Assembly (NCBI RefSeq): GCF_003390395.1
Contig: NZ_QUOV01000001.1
Coordinates: forward strand, 3,162,001 to 3,226,000
Direction of reading: 5' to 3'
Length of the DNA: 64,000 nt
Source of the DNA: Thalassotalea euphylliae
Lineage (GTDB): Bacteria; Pseudomonadota; Gammaproteobacteria; Enterobacterales; Alteromonadaceae
Each line of letters begins with the position of its first letter. Position 1 is the stretch's first letter. The position numbers and the translations under genes are program-made. Shown piece by piece: positions 18,511 to 26,508 of the stretch. The notes under the pieces were generated by a model, which was given only the letters and a program-made list of their open reading frames with translations, was not told where the DNA came from and searched no databases.

Positions 18511-19102
18511 TTCTTCACTAATGTCCCAAACAGGCGCTCAAGCAAGTGCACAATCAAACAGTAGCACCAATACTCAGGCAACTGATAAATTTAAGGCATT
18601 GCAGGCGATGGGCGCGGGTGAATTTGCTCATCTTAATGGCTCATTGATCGAACACTTATTATCAACAACACAGCTATTAAGGAAATGGCAAGCTCGCACT
18701 GTGCTATGCGATGCTGGCCTTTATCATGCGGCCTATGGCACCGCAGGCTTTGACGAAAAAATGCTTTCTCTTGCACAGCGAAACGACGTGGCAATGTTAA
18801 TTGGCAAGGAAGCTGAGACAATTGTTTACTTGTATTGCTCTTGTGATCGCGATTTCACCTTCTCACGGCTTGGCACCAGCAATGAAATTCAATTTAAGGA
18901 TCGTTTCACTGCCAACACCTTTAACTTATCCCAACAACAAGCCGAAAACTTTTGTGAATTAACCGTTGCCAATGAGCTTGAGCTGGTTATCGCTAGCGAT
19001 CAATTTCGGCAACAACATGGGCAAGGGTTAAAGCAGCTTTTTAATAAGATGAAACGCTGGCTTAGCCCATATGCGATTGATGCCTATGAACGTGAACTAT
19101 AA
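18503..19102 (+). CDS. DUF6817-family protein
   Basis: Residues from about 30 on match the DUF6817 pattern: FKALQAMGAGEFAHLNGSLIEHLLSTTQLLRKW, then VLCDAGLYHAAYGTAGF. Conserved His residues in HLNG, EHL and LYHAAYGT look like an HD-type metal site, which is inference. ATG 18503 overlaps the GFA stop by eight bases; ATG 18521 (MSQTGAQ) is an alternative that only shortens a low-complexity Ser/Gln/Thr lead. Function unknown; probably cotranscribed with the GFA gene. Confidence 0.75.
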   Translation: MTNSSLMSQTGAQASAQSNSSTNTQATDKFKALQAMGAGEFAHLNGSLIEHLLSTTQLLRKWQARTVLCDAGLYHAAYGTAGFDEKMLSLAQRNDVAMLIGKEAETIVYLYCSCDRDFTFSRLGTSNEIQFKDRFTANTFNLSQQQAENFCELTVANELELVIASDQFRQQHGQGLKQLFNKMKRWLSPYAIDAYEREL

Positions 19103-19140
19103 GCTAACAAGAAGCTAGCTAACAGCCAAGAGCAGCAAAC

Positions 19141-19563
19141 ATGCATCAACAAGTTACGATTAGCTCATCGCCACCCAAGCCAAGTGAATTTATAGCCTTG
19201 CGCGCTAAAGTAGGTTGGGGTTGGGGTGAGACTGACCCAAAACTTGCGCAGACTAGCCTAAGTAATTCACTATATTGCTTAACTGCATATCACCGAGATC
19301 AATTGGTTGGCATGGTAAGAGTCGTTGGCGATGGCGCCCTATTTTTCTATATTCAAGATTTAGTGGTAGATCCTGAGTTTCAACATAATGGCCTAGGTAC
19401 GGCCTTGATGGAAAAGCTGGAATGCTACCTATCAGAAGTTGCAAAGCCTGGCGCCACGGTTGGCTTATTTAGTGCTCAGGGAAAAGAAGCATTTTACCAA
19501 CAATTTGGTTATACCAAGCGCACAGGTGAACCTTTGGGCTTGGGCATGTGTCGCTTTATTTAA
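19141..19563 (+). CDS. GNAT-family N-acetyltransferase
   Basis: A 140-residue GNAT protein with SEFIALRAKVGWGW, LVGMVRVVGDGALFFYIQDLVVDPEFQHNGLGTALM (motif A QHNGLGTALM) and EAFYQQFGYTKRT near the end. The W-G-W lead and the LFFYIQDLVV strand mark the common YjgM-like small acetyltransferase type. Substrate unknown. Confidence 0.88.
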   Translation: MHQQVTISSSPPKPSEFIALRAKVGWGWGETDPKLAQTSLSNSLYCLTAYHRDQLVGMVRVVGDGALFFYIQDLVVDPEFQHNGLGTALMEKLECYLSEVAKPGATVGLFSAQGKEAFYQQFGYTKRTGEPLGLGMCRFI

Positions 19564-19567
19564 TCTT

Positions 19568-19594
19568 TAATTTTCATGCTTAATTTTTCATGCT
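19568..19594. repeat. 13/14-bp direct tandem repeat, two units
   Basis: TAATTTTCATGCT (19568-19580) is followed at once by TAATTTTTCATGCT (19581-19594). The repeat lies between the GNAT stop and the DUF2157 gene. Confidence 0.7.
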
Positions 19595-19657
19595 TAACGT
19601 TAGGTATTTTACAGTAGTGAATAGCGATAACGACATCGTACAACAAGGACAGGTGAT

Positions 19658-20716
19658 TTGATAAAAATAAGTCAACAGCAACTTAATGATGCTGCCGCTA
19701 AGCAAATTATTAGCCCGCAGCAAGCAAATGAACTGTATGCCTTTTTCGAAGAGCAGCAAGCCAACGTCGCTCAGTTTACCTTTACCCATGTGCTCTACTA
19801 CCTAGGTGGATTGATCGCCATTGGTGCCATGAGCCTATTTATGACGCTAGGTTGGTCGTCTTTTGGTGGCGCAGGCATTCTAGCAATTTCTCTTGTATAT
19901 GCCTTACTTGGCTTGTCGTTAACTCATCACTTTGCGAACAAACAATTAGCGATTCCAGCGGGTATTTGCGCAACATTTGTGACTTGTTTAACGCCACTCG
20001 CCGTATTTGGTTTGCAACAATGGCTAGGGCTGTGGCCTGATGATAGTGCCTACCGAGATTATCACCGATATATTGCATGGCATTGGCTGTATATGGAATT
20101 AGCAACATTGGCGATAGGTACGATTATCGCGTGGCGTTATAGATATCCTTTTTTAGTCATGCCCATTGCCGTCACACTTTGGTATTTGACTATGGATTTA
20201 AGCGTCATGCTGGCTAAAAGTACTGACTATGAAACCAGCTGGGAGCTGCGTAAGCTCGTTTCCATGTATACCGGATTATTAATGATCGCATTAGCGTTTT
20301 GGGTAGATATTCGCGCCAGAGCAGCGAACGCAATTAATCACAAAGACTATGCTTTTTGGATTTACTTATTCGGCGCCATTGCATTTTGGGGTGGTCTTTC
20401 ACTGCAACACTCTGATAGTGAATTAGCCAAGCTCGGCTACTTTGCTATTAACCTGACAATGATCGCCTTTGGTGTATTGCTGGTGAGAAGAGTGTTTGTT
20501 GTGCTCGGGGCGTTTGGCTGCAGCTTTTATTTAGGTCATTTGGCTTACAACGTATTTGAAGACAGTTGGTTTTTCCCAATTGCATTATCATTAATTGGCC
20601 TGCTGATTATTTATTTAGGTGTATTGTGGCAAAGGCACGAACAAGTAATTAGCCAACGACTGCAATCATTCTTGCCGCTACCATTACAACAATTACTTGC
20701 CAGTAAACATGGCTAG
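19658..20716 (+). CDS. DUF2157-type polytopic membrane protein
   Basis: TTG 19658 follows an AAGGACAGG ribosome site. The short soluble N-terminus (LNDAAAKQIISPQQANELYAFF) is the helix-turn unit typical of DUF2157-like proteins, followed by about nine to ten hydrophobic segments with aromatic loops. Function unknown for the family. The product is 352 residues, ending in a basic/Gln-rich cytoplasmic tail. Confidence 0.7.
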   Translation: MIKISQQQLNDAAAKQIISPQQANELYAFFEEQQANVAQFTFTHVLYYLGGLIAIGAMSLFMTLGWSSFGGAGILAISLVYALLGLSLTHHFANKQLAIPAGICATFVTCLTPLAVFGLQQWLGLWPDDSAYRDYHRYIAWHWLYMELATLAIGTIIAWRYRYPFLVMPIAVTLWYLTMDLSVMLAKSTDYETSWELRKLVSMYTGLLMIALAFWVDIRARAANAINHKDYAFWIYLFGAIAFWGGLSLQHSDSELAKLGYFAINLTMIAFGVLLVRRVFVVLGAFGCSFYLGHLAYNVFEDSWFFPIALSLIGLLIIYLGVLWQRHEQVISQRLQSFLPLPLQQLLASKHG

Positions 20717-20743
20717 TTGTTGGCAATAAAAGAGCAAACATCA

Positions 20744-21292
20744 ATGGTGAAAAACATGCAGAGAGTTGTTGTTATCGGCTCAAGTTGCAGTGGTAAATCA
20801 ACATTCGCGATGAGGCTCGCCAAATTGATAAATTCGCCTTACATTGAACTAGATTCCCTGCATTGGTTACCCGATTGGCAAGAGCGACCAGACAGCGAAT
20901 TTCGCCAATTAGTGCAACGAGAGGTCGATAAAAACTGCTGGGTGATTGATGGCAATTATGCTGTCGCTCGTGATCTTTTATGGCCAAAAGCAACAACCAT
21001 CATTTGGCTTAACCATAGCTTTGCACGTGTATTCTATCGCGCGATTCGTCGCTCGATTATACGTGCGGCGACCAAACAAGTACTTTTCGCTGGTAACATT
21101 GAAACGTTTAAACAAAGTTTTTGTTCGAAAGATTCAATTATTTGGTGGGTACTGACGACCTATCATGCCAAGCGCCGTAACTATCGAGCTTTATTAAACC
21201 AGCAAGCGTCAACAGGTACAAAGGTTATTGAATTTACTTCCCAAAGACAAATAAATACCTTTCTCACCTCGCTTGCCAAAGCTGATGTTTAA
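20744..21292 (+). CDS. P-loop NTPase, adenylate-kinase/topology-modulation-like
   Basis: Near the N-terminus is a Walker A loop, GSSCSGKST, in a MQRVVVIGSSCSGKSTFAMR strand-loop-helix. Then LINSPYIELDSLHWLPDWQERP and WVIDGNYAVARDLLWPKATTIIWLN follow the FlaR/topology-modulation protein pattern, which is related to adenylate and shikimate kinases. A substrate kinase role is likely but the substrate is unknown. ATG 20744 is chosen; the frame opens at TTG 20717, right after the DUF2157 stop, and ATG 20756 is also possible. Confidence 0.78.
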   Translation: MVKNMQRVVVIGSSCSGKSTFAMRLAKLINSPYIELDSLHWLPDWQERPDSEFRQLVQREVDKNCWVIDGNYAVARDLLWPKATTIIWLNHSFARVFYRAIRRSIIRAATKQVLFAGNIETFKQSFCSKDSIIWWVLTTYHAKRRNYRALLNQQASTGTKVIEFTSQRQINTFLTSLAKADV

Positions 21293-21446
21293 CACTGATA
21301 AAAACTTTCGTTAGAGCTGCTAATCAACATTAACTAGCAGTATTAATCTTAAATTTATTATAAGGTTAACTCAGCGCGTATTGCTGAGAGCACATACAAA
21401 ATCAGTGCGCCCTATTTATAGCAATTGAATATTCATGGAGAATGTG

Positions 21447-21920
21447 ATGAAAAAACTACTGTGTGTACTGGGACTAGCAACAGCATTAACGGCATGCTCA
21501 GACAATGAAGTAGGCGATGTATCACTCGGTTTGTTTACACTCAAAGATATTAAAATTTCATCGCTACAAGATGAAGTTGTAACTGGCGTTACTTGTCATA
21601 TTGCATCAATTGAAGCGGATTTAAGCCTATCGGATCCCAGTGACAGCTCGATTTCTTGCCGACAAACGGGTGACATTACGCCAGCAATGATTGCGCAAAT
21701 TGACAAATCGGCATCTGGTGAAGTGGTCTTTAGGCAATCGAAAAGTATCTTTTTCAAGAGCATGAAAGTCAGAAGGATCTACGATCCGAAAAATCAAACC
21801 CTGCTGTATTTGTCTTACACCACCAAAGAGACCGAGGGAAGCTTTAAACATAGCTTGTCAACAGTGCCACTTTGGGGAACACAAGCTTATATTGAGCCTC
21901 AAACTTTGAGCAGTAACTAG
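21447..21920 (+). CDS. CreA-family lipoprotein
   Basis: ATG 21447 is preceded by GGAG at 21437-21440, which overlaps an in-frame ATG at 21435. A lipoprotein signal (LLCVLGLATALTACSD, Cys about 17) precedes a CreA domain: GDVSLG, VTGVTCHIASIEA, SSISCRQTGDIT, SGEVVFRQSKSIFFKSMKVRRIYDPKNQTLLYLSY and SLSTVPLWG. These match E. coli CreA ([36 protein letters not shown]). E. coli CreA is periplasmic and of unknown function; here a lipid anchor is predicted. Confidence 0.85.
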   Translation: MKKLLCVLGLATALTACSDNEVGDVSLGLFTLKDIKISSLQDEVVTGVTCHIASIEADLSLSDPSDSSISCRQTGDITPAMIAQIDKSASGEVVFRQSKSIFFKSMKVRRIYDPKNQTLLYLSYTTKETEGSFKHSLSTVPLWGTQAYIEPQTLSSN

Positions 21921-21999
21921 TTGGCACTTAAATGGTTAACGTTGGTATGCCTGATTAAAGTAAAACTATGGATAACCAGCAAACAATGGAGAGTGATTA

Positions 22000-22203
22000 A
22001 TGAATATCAACGCCACACTTATTGGTGAAGTGATACTTTGTTCGATTATTATTGGCGGAGCACTTAGCTATTATTTTGCGAGGCGTAAAACCACTAGCCC
22101 GAAAATAACTGCGGCCGTCGGCGCTCTGCTATCGATTGTTCCAATTCTAGGGCTTATTTATGTCGCACTATTAGCCCTAAAAGACGATATTGCAAAAACC
22201 TAG
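22000..22203 (+). CDS. Hypothetical small membrane protein, 67 aa
   Basis: Two hydrophobic helices (about 8-26 and 37-60) flank a basic turn (FARRKTTSPK). The ribosome site is ATGGAGAGTG before ATG 22000. No family recognised. It stands immediately before a 14-bp tandem repeat array. Confidence 0.6.
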   Translation: MNINATLIGEVILCSIIIGGALSYYFARRKTTSPKITAAVGALLSIVPILGLIYVALLALKDDIAKT

Positions 22204-22210
22204 TGTGTAA

Positions 22211-22308
22211 AGCTTGAGTTGGGAAGCTTGAATTGGAAAGCTTGAGTTGGGAAGCTTGAATTGGAAAGCTTAAGTTGGAAAACCTAATTTGGAAAACATA
22301 GTTTGAAC
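22211..22308. repeat. 14-bp tandem repeat, seven units
   Basis: Seven head-to-tail 14-bp units starting AGCTTGAGTTGGGA run from 22211 to 22308. Units 1 and 3 are identical, units 2 and 4 are identical (AGCTTGAATTGGAA), so there is a 28-bp higher-order period; units 5-7 decay progressively (AGCTTAAGTTGGAA, AACCTAATTTGGAA, AACATAGTTTGAAC). The array has no gaps, so it is not CRISPR. Confidence 0.9.
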
Positions 22309-22400
22309 AGCATGGCTCCGAAAATATCATCTTATGCGCTAACACCACAAAACAAGCTAGTTTATCCAAACCCGATTATTGACAGAGAATAACGATTAAC

Positions 22401-22697
22401 GTGAATGCTGAATTGCTAATACTCTTGCTAAATCTCGCTATAGTAGTCGTTGCTTATGGCTCAATTTATCCGAAGCTTGCGGGCAACAATGCGAATAAAA
22501 TAGCACTATTTGACTTACTTGCTAGCGGCTTCGCCTTGCTGGTTGTCGGTACCAAGTATTGGGGCACAGGCTTTGAATTCTCTGTACTGTTTGTGGAGCT
22601 CAATTGGTTTTGGTTTACCTTGGTGACTTATGCTTTAGTCGAGCTTCCAATTGCCTATTGGTACATCAAAAAATACAAAGTCAATTTATCCGAATAG
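22401..22697 (+). CDS. Hypothetical three-helix membrane protein, 98 aa
   Basis: GTG 22401 begins a frame with three hydrophobic segments (about 4-22, 34-50, 62-85) and an aromatic-rich third helix (FVELNWFWFTLVTYALVELPIAYWY). No family recognised. There is no strong ribosome site, so the start is moderately secure. Confidence 0.6.
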   Translation: MNAELLILLLNLAIVVVAYGSIYPKLAGNNANKIALFDLLASGFALLVVGTKYWGTGFEFSVLFVELNWFWFTLVTYALVELPIAYWYIKKYKVNLSE

Positions 22698-22746
22698 TTT
22701 GTTGATAGCCTGAAGGTGAGGGAATGCTATCAGCTAAGGATTACAC

Positions 22747-23259
22747 ATGATAAGCCGTAAACGACTTGGATTTAATTCAAAATTGCTAGCTTGTTTAATC
22801 TACCTGGGTAGTACGCCAATTCACTTAGTGCATGCTCAAGGCTTTGATAACGTAAATAACAACAATAACATACAAAAGGAAAACAGAATGACAGCAACAG
22901 GCAGCTTTACAGTAAAACTCGATCCTCAGCAAGATAAGAAAACGCCCGCCGGAAGAATGTTAATCAACAAAGTTTACAGCGGTGATATACAAGGTACAGG
23001 TGTTGGTCAAATGATTAGCAAGCGTACCGAGAACGGTAATGCAGTTTATTATGCGATTGAAGAAGTGCAAGCGTCCCTCGCCGGCAAAAAAGGAAGCTTC
23101 ACCTTACTTCATTCTGGTGTGATGTCAGCTCAAGGTCAGCAACTTTCCATCACGGTAATGCCAGGCTCTGGCGAGGGTGAATTCGCAGGAATTTCTGGTG
23201 AGTGTATTATCGAACAAAAAGACGGTGAACACTTTTATCAATTTAATTATCAACTCTAA
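22747..23259 (+). CDS. DUF3224-family protein with a possible second start
   Basis: The C-terminal 123 residues are a DUF3224 beta-barrel domain: GSFTVKLDPQ, AGRMLINKVYSGDIQGTGVGQMIS, GSFTLLHSGVMS and ISGECIIEQKDGEHFYQFNY. These small proteins are often antisense-like allergen/AOC-type barrels of unknown role. From ATG 22747 the product has a signal peptide (LLACLIYLGSTPIHLVHA) and an Asn-rich linker. However, an internal ATG at 22888 has a strong ribosome site (AAAAGGA, seven bases of spacing) and gives the usual cytoplasmic family length. Both products may be made. Confidence 0.75.
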   Translation: MISRKRLGFNSKLLACLIYLGSTPIHLVHAQGFDNVNNNNNIQKENRMTATGSFTVKLDPQQDKKTPAGRMLINKVYSGDIQGTGVGQMISKRTENGNAVYYAIEEVQASLAGKKGSFTLLHSGVMSAQGQQLSITVMPGSGEGEFAGISGECIIEQKDGEHFYQFNYQL

Positions 23260-23287
23260 CGCTTTATGCTAGGACTTTATTCCAAAG

Positions 23288-23311
23288 CTTTGCGCTAAAC
23301 TTTGCGCTAAA
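23288..23311. repeat. Perfect 12-bp tandem duplication
   Basis: CTTTGCGCTAAA occurs twice in direct tandem (23288-23299 and 23300-23311) in the gap before the GGCT gene. Confidence 0.75.
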
Positions 23312-23363
23312 TAAGACACCTCTAGTCGATTAGTTACGACAAAATGAATACCGAGCACACGTT

Positions 23364-23759
23364 ATGAACAACATTCAAGAGCCCACTAGCCCTGTTACTA
23401 GCGAACATCGCCTATTTGTTTATGGCACATTAGCGCCTGGAAAACCGAATGAACATATTCTTGAAGACCTAAAAGGTGACTGGCAAGCAGCCACCGTATC
23501 GGGAACTCTTTATGCCGAAGGCTGGGGCGCAGCCATGGGCTACCCGGGAATAGTGCTGACTCAAGAGCAGCCAAGTAGTGCAAATCAGGCCGAACAAGTG
23601 CAAGGGCAGCTTTTTACCTCTGAAGATCTAACTGCTCATTGGCAACGATTAGATGAATTTGAAGGTGACGGCTATCAACGCGTTGTAGCCCAAGTGCGGC
23701 TTGCCAGTGGTGAACAAGTTCCAGCCTACATTTACACACTAACCAAGTCACCAATGTAG
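23364..23759 (+). CDS. Gamma-glutamylcyclotransferase-like (GGCT/YtfP) protein
   Basis: A 131-residue GGCT fold with the substrate loop FVYGTLAPGKPN (YGTL motif), GTLYAEGWGAAMGYPGIV, the catalytic-type glutamate in RLDEFEGDGYQRV and PAYIYTL near the end. Members remove gamma-glutamyl groups as 5-oxoproline, but many bacterial ones are uncharacterised. Cytoplasmic. Confidence 0.88.
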   Translation: MNNIQEPTSPVTSEHRLFVYGTLAPGKPNEHILEDLKGDWQAATVSGTLYAEGWGAAMGYPGIVLTQEQPSSANQAEQVQGQLFTSEDLTAHWQRLDEFEGDGYQRVVAQVRLASGEQVPAYIYTLTKSPM

Positions 23760-23872
23760 CATTGACGGATTATATAACCACTGGCTCAATGCACTCTTTT
23801 TAAGTTCGACTTACATTCAATTAAAACAAGTAGCACCAAAATTGAATAGAATAAGGAAAATAAGGAAAAATC

Positions 23873-24316
23873 ATGAATATTTGGGTTGATGCTGACGCCT
23901 GCCCTGTCGCCATCAAAGAAATAATTTTTCGCGCTGCAGAGCGCAAACAATTAATGACCACACTAGTCGCAAACCATAGCATGCGCACACCTAATTCGAA
24001 GTTTGTACGAATGCTGCAAGTTTCGTCTGGGTTCGACGTAGCCGACGATGAAATCGTGCAACGCCTTCAACAAGGCGACTTAGTGATAACTAGCGATATT
24101 CCGCTTGCCGCCGAAGTGATTGAAAAAGGTGGGCAAGCGCTTAGCCCGCGCGGTGAACTGTTTACCAGCGCAAATATTAAAGCTCGCCTAAATGTTCGCG
24201 ACTTTATGGACACCATGCGCGCCAGTGGTGTAAATACCGGTGGGCCACCAGCGCTTAGCCAACAAGATAAAAAGGCATTTGCCGACCACCTTGATCGCAT
24301 TCTAAGCAAACACTAA
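23873..24316 (+). CDS. yaiI: YaiI/YqxD-family (UPF0178, DUF188) protein
   Basis: The product matches the DUF188 family along its whole length: [64 protein letters not shown] and [22 protein letters not shown]. The acidic cluster DADACP and ITSDIPLA resemble a PIN-like nuclease active site, but activity is not established. The ribosome site is AAGGAAAAATC. Confidence 0.92.
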   Translation: MNIWVDADACPVAIKEIIFRAAERKQLMTTLVANHSMRTPNSKFVRMLQVSSGFDVADDEIVQRLQQGDLVITSDIPLAAEVIEKGGQALSPRGELFTSANIKARLNVRDFMDTMRASGVNTGGPPALSQQDKKAFADHLDRILSKH

Positions 24317-24348
24317 CCAAGGAAGCCTCAAAGCTAAGGAAAAAGAAA

Positions 24349-24438
24349 ATGGAAGTGAAATTAGTGTCAGCAGATACAATTTACACTTCGGTTTTCAGCG
24401 TTTTCCTGCGTACTGCTTTTTTTATACCAAGGTTTTAA
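24349..24438 (+). CDS. Possible 29-residue ORF
   Basis: ATG 24349 follows AAGGAAAAAGAAA, a plausible ribosome site, and the frame (MEVKLVSADTIYTSVFSVFL..) closes at 24438. Nothing else supports translation. It may be a chance ORF. Confidence 0.2.
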   Translation: MEVKLVSADTIYTSVFSVFLRTAFFIPRF

Positions 24439-24788
24439 TATAGCCAGCCATTTTTTTCCTATTCACCTCGCTTGACTAGCTCACTAGACTAGCTTTTGTT
24501 TACTGGCCGTTAAGCATTACCTCTTATCACGAATGGTTTCGTGTGTAGGGAAGTTATAGTTCCCTTAGACTTGGTTTACTTTTATGTTGTGTAGAGTCCA
24601 TTCATTACTAACAAATTAGTAGACCAGTCTTTGTTTTAAACGCGTAATCAATATATTAAGTGATTGCCAAATATAGCTTTTCAGCGACCTCCTGAAACCG
24701 CTTTCATCACTTGCAACGGGTTTAGTTGCGCAAAACTTCGTGCTAGATTAATCAATAACGCCAGCTCAATAACGGGTATTCTCAGTCT
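24439..24788. other. Gene-free gap of about 350 bp
   Basis: No convincing gene is seen. The only structure noted is a small inverted repeat, AGGGAA/TTCCCT around 24548-24566. The stretch probably carries the promoter of the solute-binding protein gene, but no clear -35/-10 pair stands out. Confidence 0.5.
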
Positions 24789-25592
24789 GTGTCAATCAAG
24801 GCAGCGATAAAAAATAGTTCTCTTTCTGTGCTACAACAATGTGCACTTTGCGTTAGTTTTCTGCTCGCCTTGCCTGCCAACGCATTAAAGCTAGAACCAG
24901 TGACCATTAATATCGCTAATCCAATGCAAGCTTACCCTCCTTACCATTGGCTAGAAAATGGCGAAATAAAAGGGCTAGTGCCGGATATTATTGAAGCCGC
25001 CGCCAAACTAGTGGGTGAAGATGTTGAGATAAACTATGTACCTGTACCTTGGTTGCGGATGTTTTCACTGGCAGAAAACGGCGATATCGATGCTATTTTC
25101 CCCGTTAGTTTTAATCAAGAACGTGCTAAGTATTTAAATTTCGTGCCAGAAAGTATTGTGATGGAGCGCATGAATTTAGTTTCATCTAGCGCATTTGATA
25201 TCAGTTTCAGTGGCGATTTAACCACACTTGCCAACTACAAAGTCGCAGGAATCATTGGTTACTATTATGGCGAAGCCTATACCAATGCGAATTTAGAAAC
25301 ATTAGCGCTTGCCAATGAGGAGCAACAAGTCGAAATGCTACTTGGCGGACAAGCGCCACTGGCACTAATGGATGCCAACATCTTGCCTTACTATATCAAT
25401 AAACTTGGCGGTGAGCGTGAGCATCGCATTAAAGTGCTTGAACCCCATTTATATGAAGCTCCTCTGCATTTGGCTTTTGCTAAAAATGGCCGCTACCCTG
25501 CGCTTGTTGAACGGTTTAATTCTGCACTGGCGAAATTAAAATCGACGCCCGACTATCAGAATATTTTGCAAACGTATCTTAGCCAAGAATAA
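24789..25592 (+). CDS. Periplasmic solute-binding protein, family 3
   Basis: GTG 24789 begins a product with a signal peptide (SVLQQCALCVSFLLALPANA) and a family 3 binding fold: PVTINIANPMQAYPPYHWLENGEIKGLVPDIIEAAAKL, VPWLRMFSLAENGDIDAIFPVSFNQERAKYLNF. Such proteins usually bind amino acids or related solutes for ABC import or sensing. There is no permease or ATPase gene nearby, so it is an orphan of the type common in Alteromonadales. The ligand is unknown. Confidence 0.82.
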   Translation: MSIKAAIKNSSLSVLQQCALCVSFLLALPANALKLEPVTINIANPMQAYPPYHWLENGEIKGLVPDIIEAAAKLVGEDVEINYVPVPWLRMFSLAENGDIDAIFPVSFNQERAKYLNFVPESIVMERMNLVSSSAFDISFSGDLTTLANYKVAGIIGYYYGEAYTNANLETLALANEEQQVEMLLGGQAPLALMDANILPYYINKLGGEREHRIKVLEPHLYEAPLHLAFAKNGRYPALVERFNSALAKLKSTPDYQNILQTYLSQE

Positions 25593-25734
25593 CGCAAATC
25601 AGCCAATAAACTGGCAACTTAATCATTCTTTAAACAAACAAAAACATAATTGAAAGCCAATCAAGCTATGCTAGGTCTTGTAAAATCAAGCCATTCGCTT
25701 AATACTTTTTACAAATTTAGTTATTGAAATACAC

Positions 25735-26409
25735 ATGAAAGAACACGATTGCTCTCCCCTAACCGACTTTATCGAATATCCCGCAGAAGAAATGTTAAGC
25801 CGCTCTGCGGACTTTTATGACAACATTAAACGTCGCCATAGTATTCGTAAATTTAGCGACCGTCCGGTAGCACGAGAAGTTATTGAAAACTGTATCAAAG
25901 CCGCAGGCACAGCACCTAGCGGAGCTAACCACCAACCTTGGCAGTTTGTGGCAATTTCTGATCCAGAAATTAAGCGTCAAGTGCGTGAACAAGCGGAAAA
26001 CCATGAGCGCGGTTTTTACAGTGGCCGTGCGGGTGACGAATGGTTGGAAGCATTAAAACCATTAGGAACCGACGATCAAAAACCTTACCTAGAGATCGCT
26101 CCTTGGTTAATCGCTATTTTTAGTGAGAAAAAAGGTGGTATCACCAAAGGTGAAGAGAATACTAACTACTATGTGCATGAGTCTGTTGGTATTGCTACTG
26201 GCTTTTTGATTAACGCGCTTCATAACGCAGGTTTAGCGACGTTAACGCATACGCCAAAGCCGATGTCGTTCTTGAATAAGATTTGCCAACGTACCGATAA
26301 TGACCGTGCGTACATGTTGTTAATTGCTGGCTACCCAGCGGACGATGCAACCATCCCACATCACGCAACAGTGAAAAAGTCGTTAGACGATATCGCGACC
26401 TTTTTATAG
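25735..26409 (+). CDS. Flavin nitroreductase of the iodotyrosine-deiodinase type
   Basis: The 224-residue protein has the nitroreductase FMN fold: RRHSIRKFSDRPV (phosphate-binding Arg-x-Ser-x-Arg), AAGTAPSGANHQPWQFVAI, YVHESVGIATGFLINALHNAGLATLTHTP and LLIAGYPADDATIP. These blocks follow vertebrate iodotyrosine deiodinase closely. The deiodinase lid residues Glu, Tyr and Lys (157, 161 and 182 in human IYD, spacing +4 and +21) are all present with the same spacing as E91, Y95 and K116. Reductive dehalogenation of halotyrosines with FMN is therefore likely; natural substrate unproven. Confidence 0.85.
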   Translation: MKEHDCSPLTDFIEYPAEEMLSRSADFYDNIKRRHSIRKFSDRPVAREVIENCIKAAGTAPSGANHQPWQFVAISDPEIKRQVREQAENHERGFYSGRAGDEWLEALKPLGTDDQKPYLEIAPWLIAIFSEKKGGITKGEENTNYYVHESVGIATGFLINALHNAGLATLTHTPKPMSFLNKICQRTDNDRAYMLLIAGYPADDATIPHHATVKKSLDDIATFL

Positions 26410-26508
26410 CGAAAAATTGCAGCGCATAAGGCAAAAAGCTCAAGACAAAGAGCTTAGAGCAAAAACGCTCGAGTTAAGGTCGGTAAACCAAAGCCCTTGG
26501 TTTGCCGC

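Noticed and set aside
19592..19605. attC-like core GCTTAACGTTAGGT
   Set aside because: The two half-sites abut instead of having the usual spacing and there is no matching upstream R''/L'' pair; the sequence is part of a local tandem repeat.
22211..22308. CRISPR array
   Set aside because: Units are contiguous with no spacers, are only 14 bp and no cas genes are near.
22154..22369. Minus-strand ORF over the 14-bp repeats
   Set aside because: Its sequence is only the translation of the tandem repeat and it overlaps the end of a plus-strand gene; no ribosome site.
9786..26409. Integron cassette array
   Set aside because: The gene content and one-strand layout suggested it, but no integrase gene is present, no paired RYYYAAC/GTTRRRY palindromes recur between genes, and several gaps (28-32 bp, or gene overlaps) are too short for attC sites.
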